From an uncultured Geobacteraceae bacterium (lineage in GTDB: Bacteria > Desulfobacterota > Desulfuromonadia > Desulfuromonadales > Geopsychrobacteraceae): a stretch of DNA of 25,132 nucleotides. The translations under genes were made by a program, and so were the position numbers. The stretch spans positions 1 through 25,132 of the forward strand of contig CALFFB010000118.1 in assembly GCA_937958075.1 (NCBI GenBank), given 5' to 3'. The notes beneath the pieces were generated by a model, which searched no databases, was not told where the DNA came from, and saw nothing but the letters and a program-made list of their open reading frames with translations. Below are positions 6,783-15,576 of this stretch, in pieces (positions within the stretch are counted from its first letter, which is position 1; each line of letters starts with the position of its first letter).

Positions 6783-8564
6783 ATGTCCCAAACTGCTGAA
6801 AATTTGAAAGTCCTGATCTGTACCGGTACGGGCGGGCTTGCATCCGGTGCCGCCGCTGTTGTTGCCGCCTTTGAGGAGGAGTTTGAAAAGAAGGGGGTCG
6901 CCGGCAAGATCGGCAGTGCCTGTGATGTCAGCGGGACCGGTTGTCGCGGCCTGTGCGCCAACGACGTTCTGGTCGATATCTGCAGGCCCGGCGAAGAGGC
7001 GGTGACCTACGATTTTGTGACGCCGGATCTGGTGCCGCAGATTGTAGACGAGCACGTATTGGGTGGAGCGCCGGTGGAAAAGAAGGTTGCCGGCCCCTAT
7101 TATCATAAATTTCTGGAAAAGCAGCAGCGGATCATCTTCTCCCGCTGCGGCACCATCGACGCCGAAAGCCTTGACGATTTTCTCGCCCATCGCGGGTTCG
7201 AGGGGATTCGCAAAGCGGTGACCATGAGCCAGGATGAGGTCATCGAGGAGGTCAAGAAATCGGGATTGCGCGGTCGTGGCGGCGGCGGTTTTCCCACCGG
7301 CCTGAAATGGTCCTTTGCCAAGGCGACACCGGGAGATACCAAGTATCTCATCTGTAACGCCGACGAAGGCGATCCGGGAGCCTTCATGGACCGCTCCATT
7401 CTTGAGGGCGATCCCTACGGGCTGATAGAGGGGTTGATGATCGGCGCCTATGCCATCGGCTGTAATTTCGCCTATGTCTATGTGCGGGCCGAATATCCCC
7501 TGGCCATCAAGCGTCTGCAGTTGGCCATCGACACCTGTTACGAAAAGGGGTTCCTGGGCAAGAACTGTCTGGGCCTGGGTTTTGATCTCGACATGCGCAT
7601 CAAGGCCGGTGCCGGTGCTTTTGTCTGCGGCGAGGAAACCGCCCTGATGGCCTCCATCGAAGGCCAGCGCGGCATGTCCCGGCCGCGGCCGCCCTTCCCG
7701 GCGGTCAAGGGGTTGTGGGGGTATCCGACCAACATCAATAATGTCGAGACCTTTGCCAACGTCTCCTACATCTTTTACAACGGCGCCGACTGGTTTTCGT
7801 CCATCGGCACCGAGGGCACCAAGGGCACCAAGATTTTCGCCCTGACCGGCAAGGTCAAGCACACCGGCCTGGTGGAGGTGCCAGCCGGAACCACGATGAA
7901 AGAGGTTATCTACGATGTCTGTGGCGGCATCATCAATAACCGGAAATTCAAGGCGGTCCAGGCGGGTGGCCCTTCAGGCGGCTGTCTGCCGGCGGAAGCC
8001 CTGGACGCCGAGGTCGACTACGACTCCCTGATCAAGGCCGGCGCCATGATGGGTTCCGGTGGCCTGGTGGTCATGGATGAAACGACCTGCATGGTCGATA
8101 TCGCCCGTTTCTTCCTCCAGTTTACCCGGGTGGAGTCCTGCGGCAAATGTATCCCCTGCCGCATCGGACTGAAGATCATGCTGGAGATCCTTGAGCGCAT
8201 CACCCAGGGCAAGGGGCAGGAAGGCGATATCGAGATGCTGCAGGACATGGCCTACGATATCAAGAAGAGCTCCCTGTGCGGCCTCGGCCAGACAGCACCC
8301 AATCCGGTTCTCTCCACTATTCGGTACTTCCGCAACGAGTATGAGACCCATATCAAGGAGCGGGAATGTCCTTCACACTCCTGTAAAGAGCTTCTTCACT
8401 TCCGCGTTATCGAAGATAAATGCAAGAAGTGCGGTATCTGTCCGCGGGTCTGTCCTGTGGATGCTATCGAATGGGAGAAGGGGAAGATCGCCAGAATCGA
8501 TCTGGACATCTGCACCCGCTGTACGTCCTGTTATGATGCCTGCCGCTTCATGGCAATCGAATGA
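6783..8564 (+). CDS. nuoF: NADH-quinone oxidoreductase subunit F, extended HydB/HndC-like form
   Basis: A 593-residue subunit that oxidises NADH at FMN and passes electrons to cluster N3. An extra thioredoxin-like domain comes first (about 8-100), with C13, C47, C54 and C58. Next is the FMN/NADH core, with the glycine-rich GLRGRGGGGFPTGLKW (161-176) and the CNADEGDPGAF segment (191-201). The SLBB region and the N3 ligands C453, C456, C459 and C499 follow. A ferredoxin-type domain with two [4Fe-4S] motifs ends the protein (C547, C550, C553, C557; C577, C580, C583, C587). E. coli NuoF (about 445 residues) has only the core. The same layout occurs in the flavin subunits of NAD-linked FeFe hydrogenases. 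In the extra N-terminal domain the second cysteine of the usual C-x-GT-x-C motif is glycine (G18). Confidence 0.95.
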   Translation: MSQTAENLKVLICTGTGGLASGAAAVVAAFEEEFEKKGVAGKIGSACDVSGTGCRGLCANDVLVDICRPGEEAVTYDFVTPDLVPQIVDEHVLGGAPVEKKVAGPYYHKFLEKQQRIIFSRCGTIDAESLDDFLAHRGFEGIRKAVTMSQDEVIEEVKKSGLRGRGGGGFPTGLKWSFAKATPGDTKYLICNADEGDPGAFMDRSILEGDPYGLIEGLMIGAYAIGCNFAYVYVRAEYPLAIKRLQLAIDTCYEKGFLGKNCLGLGFDLDMRIKAGAGAFVCGEETALMASIEGQRGMSRPRPPFPAVKGLWGYPTNINNVETFANVSYIFYNGADWFSSIGTEGTKGTKIFALTGKVKHTGLVEVPAGTTMKEVIYDVCGGIINNRKFKAVQAGGPSGGCLPAEALDAEVDYDSLIKAGAMMGSGGLVVMDETTCMVDIARFFLQFTRVESCGKCIPCRIGLKIMLEILERITQGKGQEGDIEMLQDMAYDIKKSSLCGLGQTAPNPVLSTIRYFRNEYETHIKERECPSHSCKELLHFRVIEDKCKKCGICPRVCPVDAIEWEKGKIARIDLDICTRCTSCYDACRFMAIE

Positions 8565-8597
8565 TCGCATTCACTGCTTAAGTTATACGAGGTCGAG

Positions 8598-11069
8598 ATG
8601 GTTAACCTGACGATTGACGGCAAACAGATCACCACCGCAAAAACGTCTACCATTTATGAGGCGGCAAAAGAGAATGGCATCAACATTCCGGTTCTCTGTT
8701 ATGCCAAAAAACTCCTGCCCTACGGTGCCTGCCGCATCTGCCTGGTTGAGGTCGAGCAGATGAAGGGGCGGCTGATTCCGTCCTGTACGACGCCGGTTAC
8801 TGAAGGCATGGTGGTCAATACCATGTCTGACGAGATCCGCAAGGTCCGCAAGACCGTCCTTGAGTTTCTGCTGGTCAATCACGTTGTTGAGTGTCCGGTC
8901 TGTGACAAGGGCGGCGAATGTGACCTGCAGGATCTGACCTACGAGTACGAGGTGGTGACCAATCGCTTCCAGGGGGAGAAGTTCGATCTGCCGACGGACG
9001 AGATCAACCCGCTCATCGAACGTAACATGAACCGCTGTGTGCTGTGCGGCAAGTGTGTCCGCGTCTGCGATGAAATCGTCGGCTATGGTTCCTACTCCTT
9101 TATCAACCGCGGCTTTGAAACCAAGATCGCCACCGCCTTTGACCGGGGCCTGAATTGCGAATTCTGCGGCCAGTGCGTGTCCATGTGTCCGGTGGGGGCC
9201 ATCCTGCCGCGGCCGTTCAAGTTCAAGGCGCGTCCCTGGCAGCTCAAGGAAGTCGATTCCGTCTGTGGTTATTGCGGTAACGGCTGCACCGTGACCCTGG
9301 GGGTCAAGGACAACCAGGTCCAGACCATCCGCTTTAATGAAGATACCGGTGTCAATCACGGCAATCTGTGCGTGCGCGGACGCTTCGGCTATTCCTTCGT
9401 CAACGACACCAAACGCCTGAAAAAACCCATGATCCGCAACAGCAACGGCATTCTCGTTGAAGCGGAGTGGGAGGAAGCTCTGTCCGCCGCTGCTGAAGGC
9501 CTGAAGGCTGCCGGCAGCAGCGCCGGTTTTATTGCCGGAGCGCGACTGACCAATGAAGAGCTCTATCTGTTCAAAAAACTGAGCCGGACAGTCGGCAGCG
9601 ACAACCTGGATCACTCCGGTGGTGAATGTTACCGGGGCGTGACCGAGGGGTTGTTCGAGACCCTGGGAGTCAAGGCGTCAACGGGAACTTTCCCGCAGAT
9701 CGAGTCGGCACAGGCCATTGTCGCCATCCGTTCCGATTTTTATGAAACCCACCCCGTGGTCGGGATGGTCGTGAATCAGGCTATTCGCCGTAACGAGGCC
9801 CAGCTGACGGTCATCGCCGATAAAAAAGGGAAGCTCACCAAGCTGCCGGAAGCCCGGACCCTGATGCACACGCCTGGCTGCGAGATCAATATCCTCAACG
9901 CCCTGTGCCAGACGTTGCTGGCGGAAGGGATTGCCGTCACCGACGGGGTCGAGGATGTCGCCGCTTTGCAGGCCTTTCTGGCGGACTATACGCCGGAGGC
10001 CGTTGCCCAGACCGTCGGCGGTGACGCTGAAGCCATTAAAAAGACCGCCCGTGAGCTGGCGGCCGCGGACAAGGTGGCCATTCTCCTCGCCTACGGCCTG
10101 CCCTACAGCGCCTACAGCAAGGAGCTGGCGACAGCTGCGGCCAATCTGGCCATCTTGAGTGGCTGCGCCGGAGGCGCCGGCTCCGGTCTGTATCTGTGTG
10201 GTGAAAAAGCCAACAGTCAGGGCGCCATCGATCTGGGTATTGTCCCCGGGGCAGCGGGCCGGGGCGTGCAGAAGATGCTGCAGGGTGCCGCTGACGGTGA
10301 GGTCAAGGCGCTGTATGTGGTGGCAGAAGATCCCATGGTGACCTATCCGGACCGCCAGGCGGTCGAAGCCGGTCTGAAAAAGCCGTTCCTGGTAGTGCAG
10401 GATATTTACCTGACGGAAACAGCCAGACTGGCGGATGTGGTGCTGCCGGCGGCAACCTTTGCCGAGAAGGATGGGACCTTCACCAACGCAGAACGGCGTC
10501 TGCAGCGGGTTCGAGCCGGAATCAAGTCACCGGGCGAGGCGCAGACTGACTTTGCAGTTTTTACCCGGATGTTGAAAAAACTCGGCCAGGTGACTGCGGA
10601 GACACCAACCCAGGTTTTCGCCGAGCTGAGCCAGGAGTGCACGGAGTACAAAGGAATCGCCCCGGCTGACATAGGCCCTCAGGGGGTTGTCTGGGGAGGT
10701 GAGTCCCTGGCGCCGACGAAAAAGCAGCTCAAGACGGTTGCCGGACTGGTGCCTATGGACGCTTCCTATCTGCTGTTGACGGGCAGCTGCCTGTATCACA
10801 GCGGTTCCCTGTCGACCCACGCCAGGGGGCCTCTTTCGGTGGTGCCGGAAGCCTATGTTGAGCTCAGCCGTTCCGATGCCGCCACCCTCGGGGTCAAAGA
10901 GGACGAGCTGCTCAAGCTCAAGGCTGGCGACCAGACCCTGCAGGCCAAGGTCAAGGTTGGTACCCGCCTGCCGGCGGGGGTCATGTTCATGCCCTACCAT
11001 TTTGCCGAGCTTGAACTGAATCGCGTCTACAAGGGGCAGCCGGCCATACCGGTGAAACCCGTGAAATAG
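8598..11069 (+). CDS. nuoG: NADH-quinone oxidoreductase subunit G
   Basis: An 823-residue iron-sulfur protein that carries electrons from NuoF toward NuoI. The N-terminal ferredoxin domain has C34, C45, C48 and C63 ([2Fe-2S] N1b). H95, C99, C102 and C108 form the His-Cys [4Fe-4S] site. C147, C150, C153, C157 and C187, C190, C193, C197 form two further [4Fe-4S] sites. C223, C226, C230 and C258 are the ligands of the off-path cluster N7, which many bacteria keep. The remaining 560 residues are a molybdopterin-oxidoreductase-like domain that has no cofactor in known complex I. It is somewhat shorter than E. coli NuoG (about 900). A 104-bp gap with hairpins separates it from nuoH. Confidence 0.95.
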   Translation: MVNLTIDGKQITTAKTSTIYEAAKENGINIPVLCYAKKLLPYGACRICLVEVEQMKGRLIPSCTTPVTEGMVVNTMSDEIRKVRKTVLEFLLVNHVVECPVCDKGGECDLQDLTYEYEVVTNRFQGEKFDLPTDEINPLIERNMNRCVLCGKCVRVCDEIVGYGSYSFINRGFETKIATAFDRGLNCEFCGQCVSMCPVGAILPRPFKFKARPWQLKEVDSVCGYCGNGCTVTLGVKDNQVQTIRFNEDTGVNHGNLCVRGRFGYSFVNDTKRLKKPMIRNSNGILVEAEWEEALSAAAEGLKAAGSSAGFIAGARLTNEELYLFKKLSRTVGSDNLDHSGGECYRGVTEGLFETLGVKASTGTFPQIESAQAIVAIRSDFYETHPVVGMVVNQAIRRNEAQLTVIADKKGKLTKLPEARTLMHTPGCEINILNALCQTLLAEGIAVTDGVEDVAALQAFLADYTPEAVAQTVGGDAEAIKKTARELAAADKVAILLAYGLPYSAYSKELATAAANLAILSGCAGGAGSGLYLCGEKANSQGAIDLGIVPGAAGRGVQKMLQGAADGEVKALYVVAEDPMVTYPDRQAVEAGLKKPFLVVQDIYLTETARLADVVLPAATFAEKDGTFTNAERRLQRVRAGIKSPGEAQTDFAVFTRMLKKLGQVTAETPTQVFAELSQECTEYKGIAPADIGPQGVVWGGESLAPTKKQLKTVAGLVPMDASYLLLTGSCLYHSGSLSTHARGPLSVVPEAYVELSRSDAATLGVKEDELLKLKAGDQTLQAKVKVGTRLPAGVMFMPYHFAELELNRVYKGQPAIPVKPVK

Positions 11070-11108
11070 TCAGACAGTACCGAATCTGAATTGAGTTTGA
11101 TATGTGCG

Positions 11109-11146
11109 TTGCCGGGCGGCTGCTGCTGCCGGCAAAAAAACGGCAG
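11109..11146 (+). promoter_or_regulatory. Two mutually exclusive hairpins in the nuoG-nuoH gap
   Basis: TTGCCGG (11109-11115) can pair with CCGGCAA (11129-11135). Alternatively CTGCCG (11126-11131) can pair with CGGCAG (11141-11146), which puts the A7 run in the loop. The two stems share bases 11129-11131, so only one can form. There is no T-run after either stem, so this is not an intrinsic terminator. It may affect mRNA processing or stability between the two halves of the operon. Confidence 0.4.
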
Positions 11147-11173
11147 GAATGCCATAGCTAGAGAAGGAAGAGG

Positions 11174-12235
11174 ATGGTCATGACGCCAGAAGTTTTGACA
11201 CTCTCGAACACGCCGGTGTTGTTTACGGTTGCGATGCTGCTGAAGATCGCGGTGGCCTTTGTGGTCATGATTTTGATCGTTGCCTATGCCACCTATGCCG
11301 AGCGCAAGATCATCGGTCGTATGCAGACCCGGATGGGGCCGACCATGACCGGCCCGAAAGGCTTGCTGCAGCCCATCGCCGACGGACTGAAGCTGTTCTT
11401 CAAGGAAGATATCGTGCCCTCCCAGGCGCATACCTTTGCTTTTGCCCTGGCGCCGATGATGCTGCTGGTACCGGCCTTTCTGGCCATCGCTGTCATCCCC
11501 TTCGGCAGTGACTTCCAGTTCACCTACGATGGTGTGCTCTACACGGTGCCGCTGCAGATCACGGACCTGAATGTGGGTGTACTGTTCATTCTCGCTATGG
11601 CCGGTCTGGGTGTTTACGGCATCGTCCTCGCGGGACTGGCGTCCAACAGCAAGTATTCCCTGCTCGGCGGTATCCGTTCCACTGCCCAGATGATCTCCTA
11701 CGAGCTGGCCGCCGGCCTCTCCATCGTGGCTATTTTCATGCTTTCGGAAACCCTGAGCATGCGCGGTATCGTTCTGGCCCAGCACGGGCCACTGTGGGGT
11801 ATCGAAGGCTTGAGCTTCATCCCCAACTGGTACATCTTTACCCAACCTCTGGCCTTTGGCCTGTTTATCATCAGTTCCATGGCTGAGGTCAACCGGACTC
11901 CCTTCGACCTGCCCGAAGCCGAGACCGAGCTGGTGTCCGGTTTCTGTACCGAGTATTCCTCGATGAAGTACGCCCTGTTTTTCATGGCTGAATACGCCAA
12001 CATGATTACCGTGTCGGCTATTGCCGTCACCCTGTTCCTCGGTGGCTGGAGCGGTCCGTTCTTCGGCTGGATGAATTTCCTGATCAAGATTTTCGCCTTC
12101 ATGTTCTTCTTTATCTGGATTCGGGCGACCTTCCCCCGACTGCGCTACGATCAGTTGATGCATTTAGGCTGGAAAGTTCTGCTGCCCCTGGCGCTGGCCA
12201 ATATCGTTGTGACCGGCATTGCCGTACTGATCTGA
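11174..12235 (+). CDS. nuoH: NADH-quinone oxidoreductase subunit H
   Basis: A 353-residue membrane subunit with about eight helices that closes the quinone chamber at the foot of the peripheral arm. The conserved cytoplasmic loops are visible: GPKGLLQPIADGLKLFFKED (60-79) and RTPFDLPEAETELVSGF (241-257), rich in the charged residues that link quinone chemistry to proton pumping. Length is typical (about 325-355). The start could be ATG 11174 or ATG 11180. AAGGAAG lies upstream of both, and the second has slightly better spacing from AGAGG. It is the first gene after the longest gap in the operon. Confidence 0.95.
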   Translation: MVMTPEVLTLSNTPVLFTVAMLLKIAVAFVVMILIVAYATYAERKIIGRMQTRMGPTMTGPKGLLQPIADGLKLFFKEDIVPSQAHTFAFALAPMMLLVPAFLAIAVIPFGSDFQFTYDGVLYTVPLQITDLNVGVLFILAMAGLGVYGIVLAGLASNSKYSLLGGIRSTAQMISYELAAGLSIVAIFMLSETLSMRGIVLAQHGPLWGIEGLSFIPNWYIFTQPLAFGLFIISSMAEVNRTPFDLPEAETELVSGFCTEYSSMKYALFFMAEYANMITVSAIAVTLFLGGWSGPFFGWMNFLIKIFAFMFFFIWIRATFPRLRYDQLMHLGWKVLLPLALANIVVTGIAVLI

Positions 12236-12264
12236 CAAACCCACGAGTTGCGTAGAGGATAGAT

Positions 12265-12663
12265 ATGTTTAAAGAGTTTGCCAAAGGCTTGAGTATTACT
12301 CTAAAGCACCTGATGCCGGGACACACCACAACTGTCGACTATCCCAAGAAAAAGCTGGAGATGGCGCCGCGGTTTCGCGGCCTGCATCGCCTGGTGCCGA
12401 CTCAGGATCGGGAAAAATGTGTCGCCTGCTATCTCTGCCCGACCGTATGTCCGGCCAAGTGTATTACGGTTGAGTCTGATGAGAATGCCAAGGGCGAAAA
12501 GTACCCGAGAGTTTACGAAATCGACCTGCTGCGTTGCATTTTTTGCGGCTACTGCGTGGAGGCCTGTCCGGTTGAGGCTATCGAGATGACGAGCGCTTAC
12601 GAGCTGGCAAACTTCAAACGGGAAGATTTTAACTTCGACAAAGAACGTCTTCTCAAGTCGTAA
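12265..12663 (+). CDS. nuoI: NADH-quinone oxidoreductase subunit I (clusters N6a/N6b)
   Basis: A 132-residue ferredoxin-like subunit with two [4Fe-4S] clusters (N6a and N6b) that pass electrons from NuoG to NuoB. The two C-x2-C-x2-C-x3-C motifs are C52, C55, C58, C62 and C91, C94, C97, C101. C66 is an extra cysteine. An amphipathic N-terminal helix (MFKEFAKGLSITLKHL) is expected to lie on the membrane against NuoH. The length is on the short side of the family but complete. Gaps to nuoH and nuoJ are 29 and 17 bp. Confidence 0.95.
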   Translation: MFKEFAKGLSITLKHLMPGHTTTVDYPKKKLEMAPRFRGLHRLVPTQDREKCVACYLCPTVCPAKCITVESDENAKGEKYPRVYEIDLLRCIFCGYCVEACPVEAIEMTSAYELANFKREDFNFDKERLLKS

Positions 12664-12680
12664 CAAGGAGCTGCGTACTC

Positions 12681-13184
12681 ATGGAACTGTTACTGTTTTA
12701 TCTTGTCGCGATCGCTGCCATCGCCTCGGCATTTTTTGTAGTCAAATGTCGCAACCCGATCAACAGCGCGCTGAACCTGGTCACGACCTTTATCTGTCTT
12801 GCGGTCTATTACGTCATGCTGGAATCCCCGTTTATGGCGGCAATCCAGATCATCGTCTACGCCGGTGCCATTATCGTACTGATCATTTTCGTGATTATGC
12901 TCCTTAATTTCGGACAGAAGGTTAAAGGGCGCTACACCCACGGCCTGGCCGCTGGTGGACTGGTTTCGGCACTGATGCTGCTGGTCGGCAGTCAGTTTGT
13001 GCGTTTCGGCGAAGCGACAGGAACCGGTGGTGAGATCACCAGTGCGGTACTGACGGAGGTCGGCCATACGGAACTGATCGGCAGGGCACTGTTCCTGGAT
13101 TTCGTGCTGCCCTTTGAAATTGCTGCCATCCTCTTGCTGATTGCAATTGTCGGCGCGCTGATTATTGCCAAGCAAAAAGTCTAA
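12681..13184 (+). CDS. nuoJ: NADH-quinone oxidoreductase subunit J
   Basis: A 167-residue membrane subunit with five predicted helices. The third helix region, IQIIVYAGAIIVLIIFVIML, has the conserved tyrosine and glycine of the flexible helix that changes shape during turnover in known complex I structures. AAGGAG lies upstream of the ATG. It forms the proton-path region next to NuoA, NuoH and NuoK. Gene order J-K-L-M-N after it is canonical. Confidence 0.94.
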   Translation: MELLLFYLVAIAAIASAFFVVKCRNPINSALNLVTTFICLAVYYVMLESPFMAAIQIIVYAGAIIVLIIFVIMLLNFGQKVKGRYTHGLAAGGLVSALMLLVGSQFVRFGEATGTGGEITSAVLTEVGHTELIGRALFLDFVLPFEIAAILLLIAIVGALIIAKQKV

Positions 13185-13208
13185 CAAAGAACGACCCGGG
13201 AGATAGAC

Positions 13209-13511
13209 ATGATTACTGTAACGCACTACCTGATGCTGAGCGCCATCCTGTTCGCAATAGGTACCCTTGGAGTCCTCACACGGAAAAATGCCATTGTCGT
13301 GTTCATGTGCATTGAGGTCATGCTCAACTCGGTCAATCTGACCTTTGTCGCCCTGTCACGGCACGTTGGCAATCTGGATGGCCAGATATTCGTGTTCTTT
13401 GTTATGACGGTGGCAGCGGCCGAGGCTGCGGTTGGTCTGGCACTGATCATTGCCTTTTACCGCAACCGTGAGTCCATCGACGTTGACGATTTCAATATGC
13501 TCAAGTGGTAG
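13209..13511 (+). CDS. nuoK: NADH-quinone oxidoreductase subunit K
   Basis: A 100-residue three-helix membrane subunit related to MrpC antiporter subunits. The two buried glutamates needed for proton movement in the E. coli protein fall at the same numbers here, E36 (in CIEVMLNSVNL) and E72 (in AAAEAAVGLAL). The length is exactly that expected. The site GGGAG lies upstream of the ATG. It links NuoJ to the antiporter-like subunits NuoN, M and L. Confidence 0.96.
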   Translation: MITVTHYLMLSAILFAIGTLGVLTRKNAIVVFMCIEVMLNSVNLTFVALSRHVGNLDGQIFVFFVMTVAAAEAAVGLALIIAFYRNRESIDVDDFNMLKW

Positions 13512-13561
13512 TTTCCTTTTTTACCGCGATACTGGGTGTTTTAAGCTAATAGGAGAGTTTG

Positions 13562-15526
13562 ATGTACAGTAATCTGTGGCTCATCCCATTCTTCCCGCTG
13601 CTCGGGGCGATCATCAATGGCCTGTTCGGCAAGAAGATCAAAAATGAAGCGATCATCGGCAGCATAGGAACCCTTGCCATGTTCCTCTCGTTCCTGGTCG
13701 CAACCCAGAACTTTTTCCGACTGATCGGCGACAGCCAGAAGGTCCATGAAATTGTTCTGGCATCCTGGATGTCCGTAGGCAATCTCCAGGTGAATTGGGA
13801 GCTGCTGCTGGATCCCCTGTCAGCGGTCATGATCATGGTTGTCACCGGTGTCGGTACCCTCATTCACCTGTACTCCATCGGCTACATGCACGGTGATCCC
13901 GGGTTCTACAGATTCTTCTCCTATCTGAATCTCTTCGCTTTCTCCATGCTGATGCTGGTTCTGGGAGGAAACGCCCTGGTGATGTTCATCGGCTGGGAGG
14001 GTGTCGGCCTGTGTTCCTATCTGCTCATCGGTTTCTACATCGACAAGAAGAGCGCCGGCGACGCCGCGAAGAAAGCCTTTGTTGTCAACCGCGTCGGCGA
14101 CTTCGGTTTCCTCTGTGGTCTGCTCACCCTGTTCTGGGCCCTGGGCAGTCATGGCGTCTGGACCATCAATTTTGTTGAAATCGCTGCCAACGCCCATCTG
14201 CTCGAAGCCGGAGGCGTGCTGATAACCGTTGTCACCCTCGCGTTCTTCCTTGGAGCCACGGGCAAGTCCGCGCAGATTCCCCTGTTTACCTGGTTGCCTG
14301 ACGCCATGGAGGGCCCGACTCCCGTTTCCGCCCTGATCCATGCGGCGACCATGGTCACCGCCGGTGTCTATATGATCGGGCGGATGAATATTCTCTTCGC
14401 CATGGCGCCGTCAACCATGCTGACCATCGCCATTATCGGTGCGGCTACGGCCTTTCTGGCGGCCTCTATCGGTTTCGCCCAGAACGATATCAAGCGGGTG
14501 CTGGCCTATTCCACCGTTTCGCAGCTCGGCTACATGTTTCTGGCCATGGGCGTCGGCGCCTTTTCCGCCGGTATTTTCCATCTGATGACCCACGCCTTCT
14601 TCAAGGCCTGCCTGTTCCTCGGCTCCGGTTCGGTTATCCACGCCATGCACCATGCCTATCATCATGCCCATCTGCACGATGATCCCCAGGATATGCGCAA
14701 CATGGGTGGCCTGAGAAAAAAGATGCCCATTACCTACTGGACCTTCCTGCTGTCGACCATCGCCATTGCCGGAGTCCCGCTGTTCTCGGGCTTTTTCTCC
14801 AAGGATGAAATCCTCTGGTGGTCCTTCGGTTCCACCGCTGGTCATCCCATCTTCTGGATCATCGCTGTTGCGGTGGCCGGCATGACCGCCTTCTACATGT
14901 TCCGCCTGGTGTTCATGACCTTCTTCGGTGAGCAACGGACTGACGCCCGGGCCAGGGATCATATCCCCGAGTCACCCTGGACCATCACTGTCCCACTGAT
15001 CATTCTGGCGTTCCTGGCGGTGGTTGGCGGTTACGTCGGAGTCCCCAAGATCCTCGGCGGGGGCAACCACTTCGGCGAATTCCTCAATCCGGTCTTCGGT
15101 CATGCCCAGGAGCTGTATGACCTCCATGCCCATGGCTCGCATGCTGTTGAATATACTCTCATCGCCCTGTCCGTCTGTATCGCCCTGTTCGGCATCTACA
15201 TGGCCTGGCTGATGTATATGAAAAACCCGAAACTGCCGGCCGAATTTACGGCGAAGTTCGCAGGGGTTTACCGCTTTGTTTTCAACAAATGGTACATCGA
15301 CGAGCTGTATGATTTCCTCTTCGTCAATCCCTGCAAGCGTATCGGCACCTTCCTCTGGCGCGCCTTTGATGTCCGCATTGTTGACGGCATTGTTAACGGC
15401 TGTGCCTGGGTCCTGAAGGGCTGCGGTGCCGGTCTACGCTATACCCAGACCGGTTATATGTATAACTACGCAGTGGCCATGGTGGTCGGCGTAGTCGTGA
15501 TCGTCGGCTTTTATGTCTTTGGTTAA
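13562..15526 (+). CDS. nuoL: NADH-quinone oxidoreductase subunit L
   Basis: A 654-residue antiporter-like subunit at the far end of the membrane arm. E146 in IGWEGVGLCSYLLIGFY corresponds to the essential TM5 glutamate, and the PLFTWLPDAMEGPTPVSALIHAATMV segment marks the TM7-TM8 proton channel region. A histidine-rich stretch (HAMHHAYHHAHLHDD, about 360-375) sits in a loop. The C-terminal 100 residues fit the long lateral helix and its anchor. ATG 13562 follows AGGAGAG with proper spacing. The TTG at 13559 adds one residue and is unlikely. Length is a little above E. coli NuoL (613). Confidence 0.95.
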   Translation: MYSNLWLIPFFPLLGAIINGLFGKKIKNEAIIGSIGTLAMFLSFLVATQNFFRLIGDSQKVHEIVLASWMSVGNLQVNWELLLDPLSAVMIMVVTGVGTLIHLYSIGYMHGDPGFYRFFSYLNLFAFSMLMLVLGGNALVMFIGWEGVGLCSYLLIGFYIDKKSAGDAAKKAFVVNRVGDFGFLCGLLTLFWALGSHGVWTINFVEIAANAHLLEAGGVLITVVTLAFFLGATGKSAQIPLFTWLPDAMEGPTPVSALIHAATMVTAGVYMIGRMNILFAMAPSTMLTIAIIGAATAFLAASIGFAQNDIKRVLAYSTVSQLGYMFLAMGVGAFSAGIFHLMTHAFFKACLFLGSGSVIHAMHHAYHHAHLHDDPQDMRNMGGLRKKMPITYWTFLLSTIAIAGVPLFSGFFSKDEILWWSFGSTAGHPIFWIIAVAVAGMTAFYMFRLVFMTFFGEQRTDARARDHIPESPWTITVPLIILAFLAVVGGYVGVPKILGGGNHFGEFLNPVFGHAQELYDLHAHGSHAVEYTLIALSVCIALFGIYMAWLMYMKNPKLPAEFTAKFAGVYRFVFNKWYIDELYDFLFVNPCKRIGTFLWRAFDVRIVDGIVNGCAWVLKGCGAGLRYTQTGYMYNYAVAMVVGVVVIVGFYVFG

Positions 15527-15576
15527 CTACTGATTTGCGCCCGCGAATACGATAAAGCTACAAGGAGCGTTTCCAC

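Noticed and set aside
6233..11069. nuoE-F-G as a bifurcating hydrogenase module
   Set aside because: No FeFe-hydrogenase H-cluster motif is present. NuoG has the complex I set of clusters, and all 14 nuo genes are in one operon.
11109..11140. Intrinsic terminator in the nuoG-nuoH gap
   Set aside because: The stem is followed by an A-run rather than a T-run on the + strand, and on the minus strand the T-run comes before the stem. Operon genes continue downstream.
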